Below are positions 45,307 through 58,400 of a stretch of 64,000 nucleotides of DNA, one piece after another. How positions within the stretch are numbered: position 1 is the first letter of the stretch; every line of letters starts with the position of its first letter. The notes under the pieces are model-generated. The model was given only the letters and a program-made list of their open reading frames with translations, was not told the origin of the DNA and did not search any database. Made by a program: the position numbers and the translations under genes. Source of the DNA: Edaphochlamys debaryana. Its lineage: Eukaryota; Chlorophyta; Chlorophyceae; Chlamydomonadales. Location: the NCBI GenBank assembly GCA_016858145.1, contig JAEHOE010000038.1, positions 682,001 to 746,000 on the forward strand. The letters are read 5' to 3'.

Positions 45307-46351
45307 CGGCAAAGCGGCACGGCTCAATGGCGGTGGCTGGGGCTCTCAGGCACGACGCGCAGCACCCCACAGCGGCGTGTGCCTGCCTTGTGCCGCACGG
45401 GTACAAGGCTGTACCGGGTGGGGCTCACTTCGTGGTCACGGGCGGGGGATGCCGAGGGCACTTGGGGCGCTGGGCGGACTGGTCGGCTGCAGCGCTGCAC
45501 TGGTGATATCAATCCACGGTGCTGATGGCGAGGCACACGGTATGGAGCACTTGGCCGACGGGTTACTCTGGGTGGTTGGTGTCATTGAGCATTTTGGATT
45601 TGAGGTGTCATGGAGTATAACCTTCGGGGGTGAGGGTACGTGTGGCATTTGCCTCTGCGGTCTGCGCTGACCGAAGACATGAGGGGTAGTAGGACTAAGA
45701 TGAGAGGTTGACAGGCTGGAGCGCCTGGGACCAGCGAAAGCAGAGAACCAGGTCGAGGGCCGTGTTGAGACAAGGGGGGCCATGCATCACAGTCATTGTT
45801 GCAGCCGTCAGGATCTGGGGAATGTGCCTTCTGCGCTGACCGGGGGTGGAGGTGCGCGTGGCATTCGCCTTCAGTGCGGGGGAAGCCGTGGGGGGGAAGT
45901 AGGACTGAGACGGGAAGTAGGTAGGCTGGAGCCCTAAGAGGGCAAATCGAGGGAGAGCGCCTGCGTTTGGCTGCTAGGCGTGGTCAGGCGACCGGGAAGT
46001 CCGGTAGCTGGTCCACGTGGTCCCGAACCTGCTGGCGGCTGAAGAGTGAGGGGCCACGCTGGACCAGGCCGCTGCCGCCCCTAAACAGCACCTGGCCCGC
46101 CTTTGTGCCCTGGCGCAGCGCATCCACTCGGGCAAGGCCCCCAGGTCCACGTCTGGAGACGTCCAAGAGTCGGGACCAATGACAACAGACAGGCTTACAC
46201 CAAGCTCGCAGCCCGTGGGCGCAGCCTCGGCCACCCATGGAGTGCAACAACGGGCCCATTCCCTCGGCTCCCTCCATCCCATCCCCTCGGCTCGTTCGCC
46301 TCTCCTACCCAACTCGACCCTCAGTACGGTGGCCCCTGGTTCCCGCCGTGC
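45307..46351. other. Convergent intergenic with imperfect duplication
   Basis: No gene. Two related stretches, about 45620-45760 and 45830-45955, share TGCGCTGACCG, GTAGGACT(A/G)AGA and AGGCTGGAGC blocks in the same order. This suggests an old tandem duplication of about 200 bp. The rest is probably 3' UTR of the flanking genes. Confidence 0.45.
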
Positions 46352-49300
46352 CTAGTCGGTCTTGCTACCCCGCGCGTCTCCCCCCTCGGTCAGCAGCTGC
46401 TTGAGCATGCGCCAGCAGCCGGGGTGCAGCTGCCTGGCGCGGCGCCGCTGCAGAGCCTCGGGGTCCAACAAGTGGAGCTTGGCGTCGTCATCCTCCTCCT
46501 CCTCCTCCTCCTCCATCCCCGCCTCCACCCCGACTTCCACCCCCGGCGGCCCTGCTTCCCCTCCCTGCTCCACTTCCGCCGGCCCCCCTTCGCCTGCGGC
46601 CGCCGCTTCCGCGGCCCCGCCTTCCCGCTCCGAATTTGGCGTGGCGGGGCCGGCGACCGAGCCCTGGGCCGCTACCTTTGGCGCCGCCGCCGACGCAGCT
46701 GCCCCCAGCCCAGCCTCGCAGCGGAGGCCGGACATGAGGTCTCGGAGCGCTCGGTCCAGCGCCGGGCCCCACAGCCCGCGCGTGTGGCCCCTGCAGGCGG
46801 CGGCCTTGGTGAGGAGGGACAGCAGCAGGTGGATGCGCACGGCCTTCTCGGGGGCCGCACCGCCGCTGAGGATGCTGAGCGCCAGGGGGCTGGCGCCGCC
46901 CTTGGACAGCAGCTCCCACACCGCCCCGTGCGCCTCGAAGCGGCCGCCCTCCTGGAACTCGGGGCCTGGAGGGGAAGCAGGGGAAAAGAGAGGTCGCGGG
47001 CACCAAGAAAGAGTGAAGACCAACCAGCTCAAGCCCCCGTGCTCAAGCCCCCGTACGCTTCAGTAGTACCGTACTGCGGCATACTGCTGAAAGCTGCCAA
47101 GCCAACCTTCTGTACTAGTTGCGCCGTTGGCCACCTCTGCCAGCGCAGGTCCGAGCACCCCTCCCCCACCCCGACGACCCAAACGCGCTCCGGCCATCCA
47201 TCCGCCCACCCAGCCACCCACCCGCCAGCGCCTTGGCCACGCCCGGCACCGCCAGCATCCACGCCGCCAGCTCCCCGCTGCTGGCGGCGCAGCCCAGCGC
47301 CGCGCCCCGCAGCGGCTCGGCGCCCGTGAGCGCCGCTGCGGCCGCGAAGAGCCGCGCCAGGGAGGCCAGCACGCCGCTGGCCTTGAGCGAGGCGCCCAGG
47401 TCGGCGTTGCCGGGGCGCTGCTGCACGTAGAACTCCAGCACCTGGGTGGGGTGGTGGGAGAGGGGACGGGTGTGATCGGGGGTTGGGCAAGGTGAGTGGG
47501 GTAAGGCTGGGCTTGGAGACGGGAGGAGACCGGGGTAGGGTAAAAACAGTAAAGGAACGGAGACGAGGGCCGGGGGTAGTGGAGGACGGCAGGAGAGGAA
47601 GAGGGAGGGAGAGCGAGGGAGTGGGATGTGGCTAAGACGGCGCGGGGCGCGGCGCTGCTCGAAGTTGATTCCCCCTTGCTGGGGTCGTGAGCGCGGGCCG
47701 GACTGAGCGGGGGCTGAACTGGGTGCGGTGCAGTGAGGTAGGGTGGGGAAGAGGTCTTCTCGCGCGGCTCCCCAAGCATAGCCACGCGACCCCCCCTGAC
47801 CCACCTGGCAGACCAGCACAATCGCCGCCACCTCCTCCGGCCCCGGCCCCGCCTTGTCCTCCTCCTTCTCCCTCCCCGCCGCATCGGCTGCCGCTCCCGC
47901 CCCGGCCCCGGCCTTGGCCGACGCAGCCGGCTTGGCGCCCGCGCCCGGGCCCGGGCCCACGGCCCGCGCCAGCTCCCCCAGGCACCGCTCCATGAGGGGG
48001 AGCACATGGGCGTGCACCTGCTGCCACAGGCGCTGCCGGGCCGAGGCGCCCGTGAGCTGCCCCGCCAGCGATGCCACCAGGGAGAGGCACGAGCTCGCCT
48101 CGGCCAGGAGGGGCAAGGCGCCGGGGGTGCGGCGGCGATAGCCGACGGACTGGACGGGGCCAGGGAGCGGGGCAGGGGGAGAGGGACAGGAAGCGGTCAG
48201 AGAAAGTATCCTGTGTTTGCTGGCTTGGGTGATGCTGCGGAACTCTTGTGGCTCTCATGCCCGTCTAGAAGTTGTCCTGCTGCTTTGCGCGCCCCGCTTA
48301 GCAGCGGCCTACGAACCAATGTCTGGGAGGGCCTGCACGGAGAGCCCCAGCTTTATTACTCAAGCCTTGAGCCTCGTGCCCCGCCCCAGACGTCCGAATG
48401 CCTCGCTCCCCCAAGCCCAGCCTCCCACCTGCGGCATGCTGGCCAGCGCGGGCACCCCCACCGCGTCCCACAGCCCCTCCAGGCTCCCCAGCTCGCCCGG
48501 CTCCGCAGCCAGGCGGTCGCACACCAGGCCCACGTAGGCGTGCAGCAGCGGCGCCAGCTCCTGTTGTGAGGGCGGCGGCAGGGAGGCAGAGAGCGAGCTC
48601 GAGCGGAGCGATACCGGAAAGGAGCGGGCGCAAACCCATCCGGAGCGTAACTTGCAGTAAGCAGGGAGCCTGACCCGGCCTCGACACAAGCGCTCGGCCC
48701 GCGAGCCGCGTCCTTGTAGGGTACGGCACCCACGACACGTCACGGGGGATACGGGGCAGAGACAGAGGTCGTCCCAGCGGGCCAGCCGTGACTCGTGAGC
48801 CGTGTCCTTGCACCCACGCTACGTGACAGTTGACCCAGATGCAGGCTGAGGAAACCCTTCTGCAGCCTAGATCTGAGTTGAGAGCAGGAAGGAGGGGCAG
48901 CGCTGACCGCGTGCAGACACGACCGCGCCTGCGCGTGACGGTGCGCCCCCAGCGCCCGAAGCAGCCGGAACACGCCCTGCAGCAGCTGCCCGTCGGACCA
49001 GAGCGCCGGCTCGTCCAGCAGTACATACGACACCTGCAGCACGCGGTACGGCACACACACGCGGGGCTGGGCGGGCTGCAGGCAGGGTGCAGCAGATGCC
49101 GTCGTGCAGCAGGGCCCAGTCGTCCTGTCAAGCGTTTCAAGGTGGCTTAGGGCCCCCATCCCGAGGGCCCCACCTGGCCGGACAGGTAGATCAGGCGGTC
49201 CCTTAGCGCTGGCCAGCTGTAGGGGGGCACGTTGGCCCCGTTGGCTTGGGCCCGCGCGGGCCCGGCCGTGCCGCTGGTGCTAGCGTCTGCGACGGGTGAG

Positions 49301-50846
49301 GGCCAGGAGAGGGGCCAGGCGGTGGCCGCTTCAGGGCAGGACAGCGGATCCCGCGGCTACCGAGGAGTGGGTTAGGGTGCCTTGCGTACCGATCCACACT
49401 CCCTCTCACAGCAGGGCAAACCCAACACGACATCGATGTGACACGCGCAGGCCCCACACGACTCCGCCGAGACTCAGCAGGGCTGGGCTCAGACAAGCCA
49501 GTTAACGACAGGGATGGCCCCGGGATCCAGCAGGCCCACCTGCGCCGCCACGTGGAGCCAGCTCCAGCTCCTCGAAGCAGAAGTCGTCATCATCCTGCTC
49601 CGCCGCTTCCACTTCCTCGTACACCACCCGGGTCCCCGCCGACCCCGCCTGCGCGTCGCCGAGGCCGTTCGGCCCCAGCCCCAGCTTGGATAGCATTGCC
49701 CGGTCGTCCATGCCCCCCGCCTCCGCCCCTGATGCCGAGCCGCCGTCTGCCGGCCGCAGCCCGGCTGCCTCCGCCCCTCCACCGCCATCGGCGGAGCTGG
49801 CGGAAGCTGCCCCTGGCCCTGCCTCCCCGTCCGACTCAGCCTCGTCGGGTTTAAGGCCGTACAGTACGGCCCACGTGTCCTGCTCCGAGACGGCCAGGCA
49901 GTGCGACACGAGCTGTACGAAGACCACGGCGCAGACCGACCGGTACGCCCCACAGAGCTCCACCTTGTCCCCCCCGAGCGCCAGTGTGCCTGCCTCAAGC
50001 AGCGTCTCCGGTACCGCAGCTACAGCGGCTGCAGGGTCTGAACCAGCACCGGCTGTAGCGTCCGTCCCCGCGCCGTCAGGAGACGTGGTGGAGGCCCCAG
50101 CCGAGGTGGCGGCCGCAGCACCGCCGTTGCTGCTTGCAGCGGCGTTGGGGCCACCGGAGGCAGCGCCGGGGTTGGATACCCGGCCCTGCTCTGGCGCCGG
50201 TGATACGGCTGCAGTGGCTCCCGCTGCTGGAGTGGAGGTGGAGGCCACATCCGTAGCGGGGGCTGAGGGCTGCGGGGCTGGGCCTGGCGCGGGGGTGGGG
50301 GCGGGGGGCGCCCGCGCGCCCGACACCAGGTTCTCCAGCAGTTTGGAGGTCAGCGCCAGCGCCGGCTCTCCCGACTTTAGCTGCATGGAAGACCTGTGGG
50401 TTGTCGGGGCAACGGTGCAGGTGCGTAAAGGCGATGTGCGAGGCGGGTCTGGGAATGCAGGCCCTCAGCATCAGCCCCCAGAGCCGACGCCGGCGTTGTA
50501 ACCCGACGCGCACCGCAGCGTGTCCGCCAGGGCTTGCAACTCTTCCGGAGCCACCAGCTTCAAGTCAAGGCAGGGGTATAAGGGAGTCACGATCAGCGGG
50601 GTTGTCACAGGAGGGCGTGGGCGGGGTGGCGCAGGGGTGACGATGTTTGGGCCAGAGCGGACACCTCACCGGCAGGTCATACTGCAGCTTCTGGTAAGCC
50701 CGCCGCCCCAGATCTTGCTGATTGGGCCCCTTCTTCGTCTCTAGGTCCTTCAGCGCCGCGACAATTGCGCTAGTGAAGGCGGCGCGCGCGGGATCGGCAT
50801 CCGCTGCCGGTTCACCCGCCAGTTCCTTCGGCTTTTTCGAGCTCAT
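46352..50846 (-). CDS. Unknown helical-repeat protein, 9 exons
   Basis: Exons: 50846-50670, 50557-50514, 50393-49540, 49286-49174, 49033-48908, 48560-48429, 48149-47805, 47441-47222, 46965-46352. GT-AG joins are all in frame, giving 874 aa. It begins MSSKKPKELAGEPAAD and has a short helical N-terminus. A large Ala/Gly/Ser-rich, acidic exon 3 follows, with an EEVEAAEQDDDDF-like patch. Several Leu-rich helical pairs come next (YVLLDEPALWSDGQLLQGV, LLHAYVGLVCDRLAAE, VLEFYVQQRPGN). Before the C-terminus there is a Glu-rich run (EEEEEEEDDD) and then ALQRRRARQLHPGCWRMLKQLL. It looks like a HEAT/ARM-type scaffold. I do not recognise the family and assign no function. Confidence 0.7.
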
Positions 50847-51173
50847 ATTTGTTTACGTTTGTTACTGGTCTGGTCGTGCGCGGTAGGAAAGCGGCAGGCG
50901 AGCGGCCGCGCATGCAAAACGGATGTCCTCGCTCGATTCTCTGAGCAGGCGCGGGATAATCGCATACAGTAAGTATGACGTCTACATAGAACGCGACTAT
51001 GCTGTTTATGTGTTTATCTATTTGCAACATCCGCGGGAGGACGCACTTTCCCAAAGGACCGCGCGCGTGTGGTCGAGCTGCTGACAGGGGTGTTACCCTG
51101 AAGGCTATGCACGCTTGACTTAACACAGTTTTCCTGCTAGCGGTCCCTTGGGAGCTCACCGGTGTGACGCAGC
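50847..51173. promoter_or_regulatory. Divergent promoter region
   Basis: 327 bp separate the start codons of the unknown helical protein (-) and the TauE-like transporter (+). It is AT-richer than the coding DNA. No motif was recognised. Confidence 0.4.
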
Positions 51174-53995
51174 ATGTCTGCACCGTCTGTCTTCGCCGTG
51201 CTGTGCCTGGGGCAGCTGGGGGGCGGTGTGGTCAAGGTAGGTCGACCATCAGTAGACGCCCGGCGTAGAGACTTGTCCGAAGCGGGCGGCTGTCCGCGGC
51301 TGTCGGAAGCGCATGCATGTGCGTCGCAGTTTCGCGCTTCGCCGCTCCTGCGCGCGCACCCAGAGCTTTGATCGAACGCCAAGCAGTAACACCACTACCG
51401 GGAGCCCCGGACCCGCTATCTTCTGTCTCGCCTTGCACGCAAGACGCAACCCTCCTGGGAACCTGCCCCTGCCTGGCCGCCCTCTGACGCCCCGCCTCTC
51501 CCACGCAGGGCATCACCGGGTTCGGCAACGCCATCATCAACCTGCTTGTGTGGGTCAGCTTCGCGTGGATGGGCGTCAACGGCGGGACGCTCTCCCAAGC
51601 CGTGCTATGTGACAGCCTGGGCTGCGTGGTGGTCGGTCTGCCCCTGCTCGTCGCCACAAAGGCGCACCGGAGCGCCGACTGGAGACTGGTTCTGACTCTC
51701 GCCGTGTTCACGGTGGGGAGCTCATATAACGCCATGGGTTACCTTCAGCGGGTGCAGGGCTGCACTACCACACCACCCGGCCTCGCGTTACCCTTCCCTG
51801 GTCCTCCAGTCCCCATCAAGTCCTTCAACAATTCTCCTCGCACACCCGCCCTTCCCACGCAGACCGCCGGTGCCCCCGCTGGCGCCGCTCTGCTGTTGTG
51901 GCTCGACCAGCGCTACGTGGAGCTCACGTGCGGCTGCTTGCTGCTGCTGGTCATCGTGCTTCACTGCAAGCTACACACGCGGACGGCGCAGGCGCTCAGG
52001 AACTGGAGGGCAAGGCGCAGGTGCGGGGCGGTATTAGGGGGCGGGCCGGCGGGGCCCGGCAGGTTGCTTATTGCAGCTGGGGTTCGTTCCGGAGACGAGA
52101 AAGCATGCAGGAATGTGTGGCGCAGTTGAATTGGGGGTTGAGCCTGACGGGGTCGACGGGGTCGACGTCGTTACCGAGTTGACGACCACAGCTCCCCCGA
52201 CCCACATCACAGGGCCGCACGGTATGGCTCCCTGAAAGAGGCACCCGGTGCCGACGGCTACGATGGGGCTGCAGATTACTGTCCACCTGTGCTGAGCCCG
52301 CACCCTTGCGCGTTGGGTACGAGCGGTGCGGCCGACCCAGATGCCTCCCTACACTCCCTGGCGGTCGACTGCCTGCCGTCGCCATATCCAAGCCGCAACG
52401 CCAGCCTTCAGGATCCGAGCGTCCTGGGCTTCCCGCAGTTCTTAGAGGCCGCTGGCAGACCGCCCCTCGTCAATGGGCCCTTGACGTCGAGGTCAAGCAG
52501 TGGATCACGGCCCAGCGCAAGTCCCAAGACGGGTGCTGCAACCGGCAGCATCATTCGCTGGCCCAGCGCTGGCCTTCGCCTCCCTGTGCCCGTGTCGGGT
52601 GCCTACGCCGCCGCCTGCGGCACAGCGTGTCGGGACCTGTCCAGGCAGTCCAGCCGTGGTCTGGGCGGCACGGCGCCGGCAATGCCTGGTCCTGAGCCGA
52701 AGTCCAAGCGGCCCTGTGGCGATGACGGCAAGCCTGCACCTGGCCTTGCCGCACTCAGCACGCCGTTCAGCCTAGTGGCAGCAGCAGGGCACAGCTGCTT
52801 CAGCGCAGATGCGGCTAGCCCTTCCAGATCGCCCTGCGTTCCCACCACGGAGACGAGCCTGCGGACCAAGGCCCGTGATGCCGGTGATGGGGCCCTCGAC
52901 GAGGTGCCCCTCATCGGCCCCGGCTTCCCCGTCTCGACGGCCGCTGTCTCCAAAGCCGCACCGAGCGCCAACGCAGCTTCGCCCAGCACCGCAAGCACGA
53001 CGGAGATTTCCTCACCCATCAGCACCGCCTGCAGCCCAGCCAAGGAGAAGCAGTACTGGGTGCGTCAGGGCGACGTTGAATCCCAGGCCAGCAGCCAGCG
53101 ATCGGTGACCACAGCGGCAGCCTACGGTAGCAGTCCTGCCACGGGAGGAAAGGGCGGGCTCCACGGCTGGCTGCAGAGGCAGGACTGGGGAGAGATGCGG
53201 CGGATCGTCATGTACGGCAGCGGCGCGGGACTGGCCGGCGGTGTCATGGGAGGTGAGGCGGGCTCAGTGCTAACGGGATGTGCGCTGATCGGGGGTACGC
53301 TCTACGCTTGGTAGACCCCGTAGTGAGGCCAGTGCTGCTCTCGCACACGGTGCGTTGCGCAGGGATACACGCATGTGGTAGGCCAGTCACGTTCGGCCAC
53401 ACCCACACCCACCCCTGCCCCCTTCTGCCCTCTCTCCTGTGCCCCCAGGCATGACCGGCATCGGGGGGCCGCCCATCATGTTCATGTTTGACCGCCTGCA
53501 GGTGCCCAAGGAGACCGTGCGGGGGACCAACGCGGTGCTCAACATCCTACAGGTGGGGCATTTCTGCAGATCACGACGGCGGGCATGGGGCCGGCCCTCA
53601 TGCGCGTCCAGTGACGCACTCCCTGCCTTGTCTCAGGTCCCACCTGGCTCTACCGATGGGTTGTCCAGCACTCTGCTTGTGCCGCCGCCACTCGCAGGTC
53701 CGGCTGATCACGTACCTCGTCATGGGCGTCTTCAAGATCGAGGTGGGGACGCGGGTCAGGAGGCGCTGCCAGCCGCCGAGGCAGAGCGTCCGCCTGCAAC
53801 TTACCAAACGGCCGCCCCGTTCCGCAGGACTTGTCTCTCTACGCCGCAACAAGCGTCTGCGCCCTGGTGGGCCTGGGAATCGGCATTGCGCTCAACGGCC
53901 GGATCAACCAGGCGGGCTTCAGCCGCCTGCTGGTGGCCCTAATGGCCACGTGCTGCGGGCTGCTGTTCGCGTCGGCGTTCGGCCTAAGGCGCTAA
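51174..53995 (+). CDS. TauE/SafE-family membrane transporter with large loop
   Basis: Seven exons: 51174-51236, 51509-51751, 51863-52020, 52213-53252, 53449-53552, 53698-53742, 53828-53995, giving 606 aa with all phases consistent. Two internally related halves carry the family's Gly motifs: GITGFGNAIINLLVW in the first, GMTGIGGPPIMFMF in the second, each flanked by hydrophobic helices. The C-terminus has two clear membrane spans (ATSVCALVGLGIGIAL, LLVALMATCCGLLFAS). TauE/SafE proteins export or import small organosulfur or sulfite-type anions; the substrate here is unknown. Exon 4 inserts about 346 residues rich in Ser, Pro and Ala between the halves, far longer than the loop of bacterial members. 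Further 5' exons cannot be excluded. Confidence 0.75.
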
Positions 53996-55403
53996 GGCGC
54001 TGGCGTGTGTGGCACACGGAAGGCTGCCCCTGTTTGCAGGTCCCCGCCCTTGATTTGGCAATATGAGCCACAGGTCAGAGCCGGATGCATAGGACTGTGC
54101 TTACTCTGCGTGAGCCGGCGTGATGGACAGATGTAGGGAACATGACTTATGACTCATGGTAGCACTCGCACGAGGCCCCGTGTGAGCAGGTGGTGCGTGT
54201 GTGTTGCGTCATGGAGGCGCTGAGACACACTGAGCAACGCGTGGAGCGTACATTCATCTCATAAAAGCGGATCCTTGTCGACTTCTTCACCCGTGTCCCA
54301 TAAGGTGTGATGCTGAGAGGGTTCAAAGCAAATGCAGCGCAGTGGCCATGGCACGCTTGCATCCAGGCCCCCAGCTGAGAAGGTACTCACACAGGAATGC
54401 CCACCCTGGCCCATTAAGGCTAGCCTTTGTATTCATCCGTGAACCCCTTACTCACAACTCTGTCTTTGTAGTGTCTCATGCTTCATGTTGGTATGTAGTA
54501 GGGTAGAGTGCAGGTGGAGAGGCGCAACAGGCGGGAAATAACAGGACGGACTGAAGTGATCTGGGGTGTGTGGCTGAGTGCGGTGGCAAGGTGCCCTGGC
54601 AGTCCTTTCGTCTTCGCACTTGTACTGTTTATGACCTATGTGACATGGCAGCTACTTAACCAATGGTATTCATGCCGCAACTGAGAATCACATCTGCAGG
54701 TCCCGAGGCAATGCGTAACGCTGAGCGGCGTCAGGGGGGTTACGCCCGTTGTGTGGATGACGGCCGGTGTTCCACTTGCCGTGGCGTTCGTATCTTGAGA
54801 TGAAGGCGACCATCAGTTGTCCACACCCTTGTATCCCACCCGAAGCATTGCCTGCGCTTTGCCCCCCCTGAAGAGGCAGCAGGAGGCGGAGGGGGCGTCC
54901 CGTGCGTGGGTGCGCACCGTAGTATCTCCCACGCAACACCCAAATCTCAGCTCCTTACTCAGCCCCGCGTTAGGATGCCAGCGCTTCGTCGTCCTGCGGT
55001 TATTGTGGCTCAATCGCGGGATTAGCCGACCAGCAAAACGTTGGGCGGCGCTCGCACGCCCTGCGTGTCGGCGCAGGTGCCCCAGGTCACACCCGCTACC
55101 GCCCTCGCCTTTTTCATGCCGAACGAGTTCTAGACATCAAACTGTATAGGTTGCGCCGTTTAAAGGGCCGCGAGGCGCACAGGGCGGCCGCGATTGTACC
55201 GATGGGAAACAACTGCTGACCATTCTGCACGAAGGTCAAGCAAGCTCCCTTCAAGGCACATATCTGCACGGCTTACAACACAGCCGCATAGGTAGACCGC
55301 ATTTCATCTCCAGCTCCGTCAGAACACAAGAATACAAGCTTACACACACGCCGGGCCTTTTTGCTCCTTTTCAACCTTCGGATGTGCTTCTAGCCTAGCA
55401 CAG
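53996..55403. other. Intergenic
   Basis: Nothing could be supported. Less GC-rich than the flanks. It presumably holds the transporter 3' UTR and the promoter of the OPR-like gene. Confidence 0.4.
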
Positions 55404-58400
55404 ATGAGCAGCCCCGCGTATCTAGTCTCGCCTCGCGTTTCTGCGTGTGGGCATGCGGAACTCTGCCAGAAGCCAGTCTCGGCGGCCGAGGACGACGCAC
55501 GCAGCGACACGCTGACGGAGGTGAGCGCTGGTTCAGAGCTCCGCAAGCATCCGCATAGCTGTTTGAGGAACTTGCGGCCTTCAACGCGACTTTTGCCGGT
55601 TGCGTCTTTGCCTTTTTGCAGAGCTCGGTTCGCAGTGAGCCACCTCTGGACCTTTCTCTAGATGGCAGCTCACGCGGCCTGGGTGAGCACAGCGTTTGCC
55701 TCTGTAGGAGCTCCTGGTCGAGGACGCGGCTCGCGCTGGCCCCCCTTGCGGCCCACGAGGCTCAAATTGCGTATCGTTGAAGGCCTGGCGTGCTCAATTG
55801 TCCCAGAGCTCGGGGCCGAGGCTTCCTGTGTCTGCATTCGTTTGGCGCAGGGTCGGTCGTCCCCACCGGCGTGCCCCGCCTCCCGGACTACGCCATCCCG
55901 CTGCAGCCCAAACTCCTCAAACAGATTAACGCGATGCACGTCAAGGAGGTGCGTTCTTGCGGCGAGTTCTCTCGGTGGTTGGGTGACGCGGACCGGACCG
56001 CAAAGAAACGGGTTGAACGTCGCCCCCGCCTGCTGCGCAGGAGCTGCTTTCATTCGTCGGGCAATGTTACATCATTCTGGACCCAATCAACCTGGTGAGG
56101 AGTTCTTTCCGGGGGTTGGCACGGGTCGCCGTCACAAAAGTGCGCTCGCCCGTTGCCGACGCGCGTGCGCTTTCTGGTGTGGCCTGCAGGTGACATGCGT
56201 CTACCGGTTGGCACGCATGTACACGAGCATCCGGCACCCGGAGGCACGCCAGGCTTGGAAGGCGGAGCTCAGCGACTCGCAGGCGTTCCAGGTTCTGCTG
56301 CGTGAGTTGAAGCGGGACACGCACAGACAACGGCGGCACTGCAGGATCGGCGTCAGGATCTCCTTTGACTGACCCCGCTGTTTCGCTTGCACATCCCTGC
56401 AGGCACCATCCAGAGTCACATGCTCGCAGCGCAGATGCACCCGCCCTACAGCCAGGAGGTTAAGGTGCGTCAGTACCTACACTGGGTGTTTTGGTGATGG
56501 CGGGGTTATCCGGGCTTCGGCCTAAAACCCAGGACTCGCCCGCGCACCCTCCAGGGCATCGACGCGCGGTGCGTATCCAACCTCATCTGGGCGCTCGTAA
56601 AGCTCGACCTGGCGCTGGAGTCGGGATGCATCGGCAACGAGCTGATCCTTGGCATCTCGCCGCTGGTGCTGCGGCTACTGAGCCAGTCGAGCCCACAGGT
56701 GTGCGTTGCCAAGTCTCCCGCCGGCGCCAGCCATCCCGTGCATGCCCACCCCTGCCTTCTCTGCTCCATCCCCTCCACGCCACGACGCCCGCACGCCTCC
56801 AATTAAAGTCTCTGGCCTTCTACCCCTCACCCACATCCAGGGCCTGGCCAACCTCCTCTGGGCTTACGCCAAGCTGGCGGAGCCGCCGCTGGAGGTTATC
56901 TCGGCCATCATTAACCAGATGACCGACATGCTCACGCGCGACCAGACTGGCAGCCTCTTCGACGCCCAGGCCCTCTCGAACAGCATCTGGGCGGTGGCAC
57001 ACGCGCGTTCCAAGCTGGCGAACTTCGACACCCTGTGCGGCCCGCCGGGTGCGGTCAGCGCCTTCCTGGTCGCGATCGCCATCTCGGCCAACTCGATGCT
57101 CAAGGCCCTGTACACCCGCCTCGACCTGGCGCACCTCTCGGCCTTCCTCAACAACGTCGAGCACAAGTTCTCGTGCCAGGTAACTCCCAAAAGCGGCTTC
57201 CTGCGTGCGGTGTCGTCCCCTGTCTTTCCCAGCACACCCGGCCTGTTCGTGCGCCCGTCATGCGCTCCTTCACGCGCGCCACCCTTGACCTGTGTCGCCC
57301 TCCCTCTCTCACCCTTGCCCACGGCTCGACCCTCAGGCGCTGGTGAACATCGTGTGGTCCTTCGCGACCATCCTGGGCGAGGAGTGCGGCCAGCACCCAA
57401 TCATCACGCAGCTCTTCATCAACAGCCGCAAGGAGGCCATCGTGCGCCTGCGCGCCACCTACGCCGCGCTACAGACGCAGCAGTCGTGGGTCTACCACCT
57501 GCCCGGCGGCTTCAATGAGCAGGTACATGGGGCCCCCAATGTTTCCCCATCACCCCCATGTACCCGCGTGCGCTGCATGCCGTGCTGTTACCCCATCCTC
57601 ACCACCCCTCTCGCCTCCGCTCCAACCCCAGGCGCTCTCCAACGTGGTCTACGCCTACGAGAAAGCCGGGCTCTTGGACCGGGAGCTGCTGCAGTGGGTC
57701 TTCAGCGTCGCCACGCTGCGCCTGGACCGCCGCGACGCGCCGCCGTCGTTCAAGCCGCAGGAGCTGTGCACGCTGCTTCGCGCCGCGCACCTGGACATCT
57801 GCGAGCCGCAGCCCTTCCTCTCCAAGCTCGCGCGCATCGTGCAGACGATGCCGTGGATCGTGCGCAACTGGAGCACCAGCGAGCTGAACGAGCTGAGCCG
57901 CGCGCTAGGGCTGCTGCAGCCCTCGCTCATGGCCGCTCAGCAGGCGCAGCAGGCCCAGCAAGCTCAGCAGGCGCAGCAGGCCGCCGCTGCTGCCGCCGCC
58001 GCGCCCCTGCTCATGGGCCTGGCCGCGTCGCAGTCGCCGCTGGACGTACAGCTGCTGCTGCAGCGTGAGTGGGGCTGCTACGCTGCGTGTCGCGTTGCTG
58101 CTGCGCATGGTGATTGCATGCTATCAGAACTGCCTGGTCCTGCATGGCTCTGGCCCTTTTGCAAGCCTGTGACGCGGCCCCTGCCCTCCCCCCTTTTTCC
58201 CCCACCTCACTCCGCAGTCAACGCCCTGGCCAACCTGCAGAACAGCGGCGCCCTGAACGGCAACGGCCTGGGCGGTGGCGCCAACGGCCTGGCCGAGCTG
58301 CTGGCGGCTGAGCTGCAGCAGATGACGCTGCAGAACGCCCTGGCGCAGCAGCTCAACGCCGCCGCGGCCGCCTGCATGCCCTACCCCAACAGCGCGCCCG

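Noticed and set aside
55708..55850. Possible exon in the OPR-like gene between the GTAG at 55707 and the CAG at 55850
   Set aside because: No phase of this stretch joins exon 2 to exon 3 in frame, while splicing 55682 directly to 55851 does.
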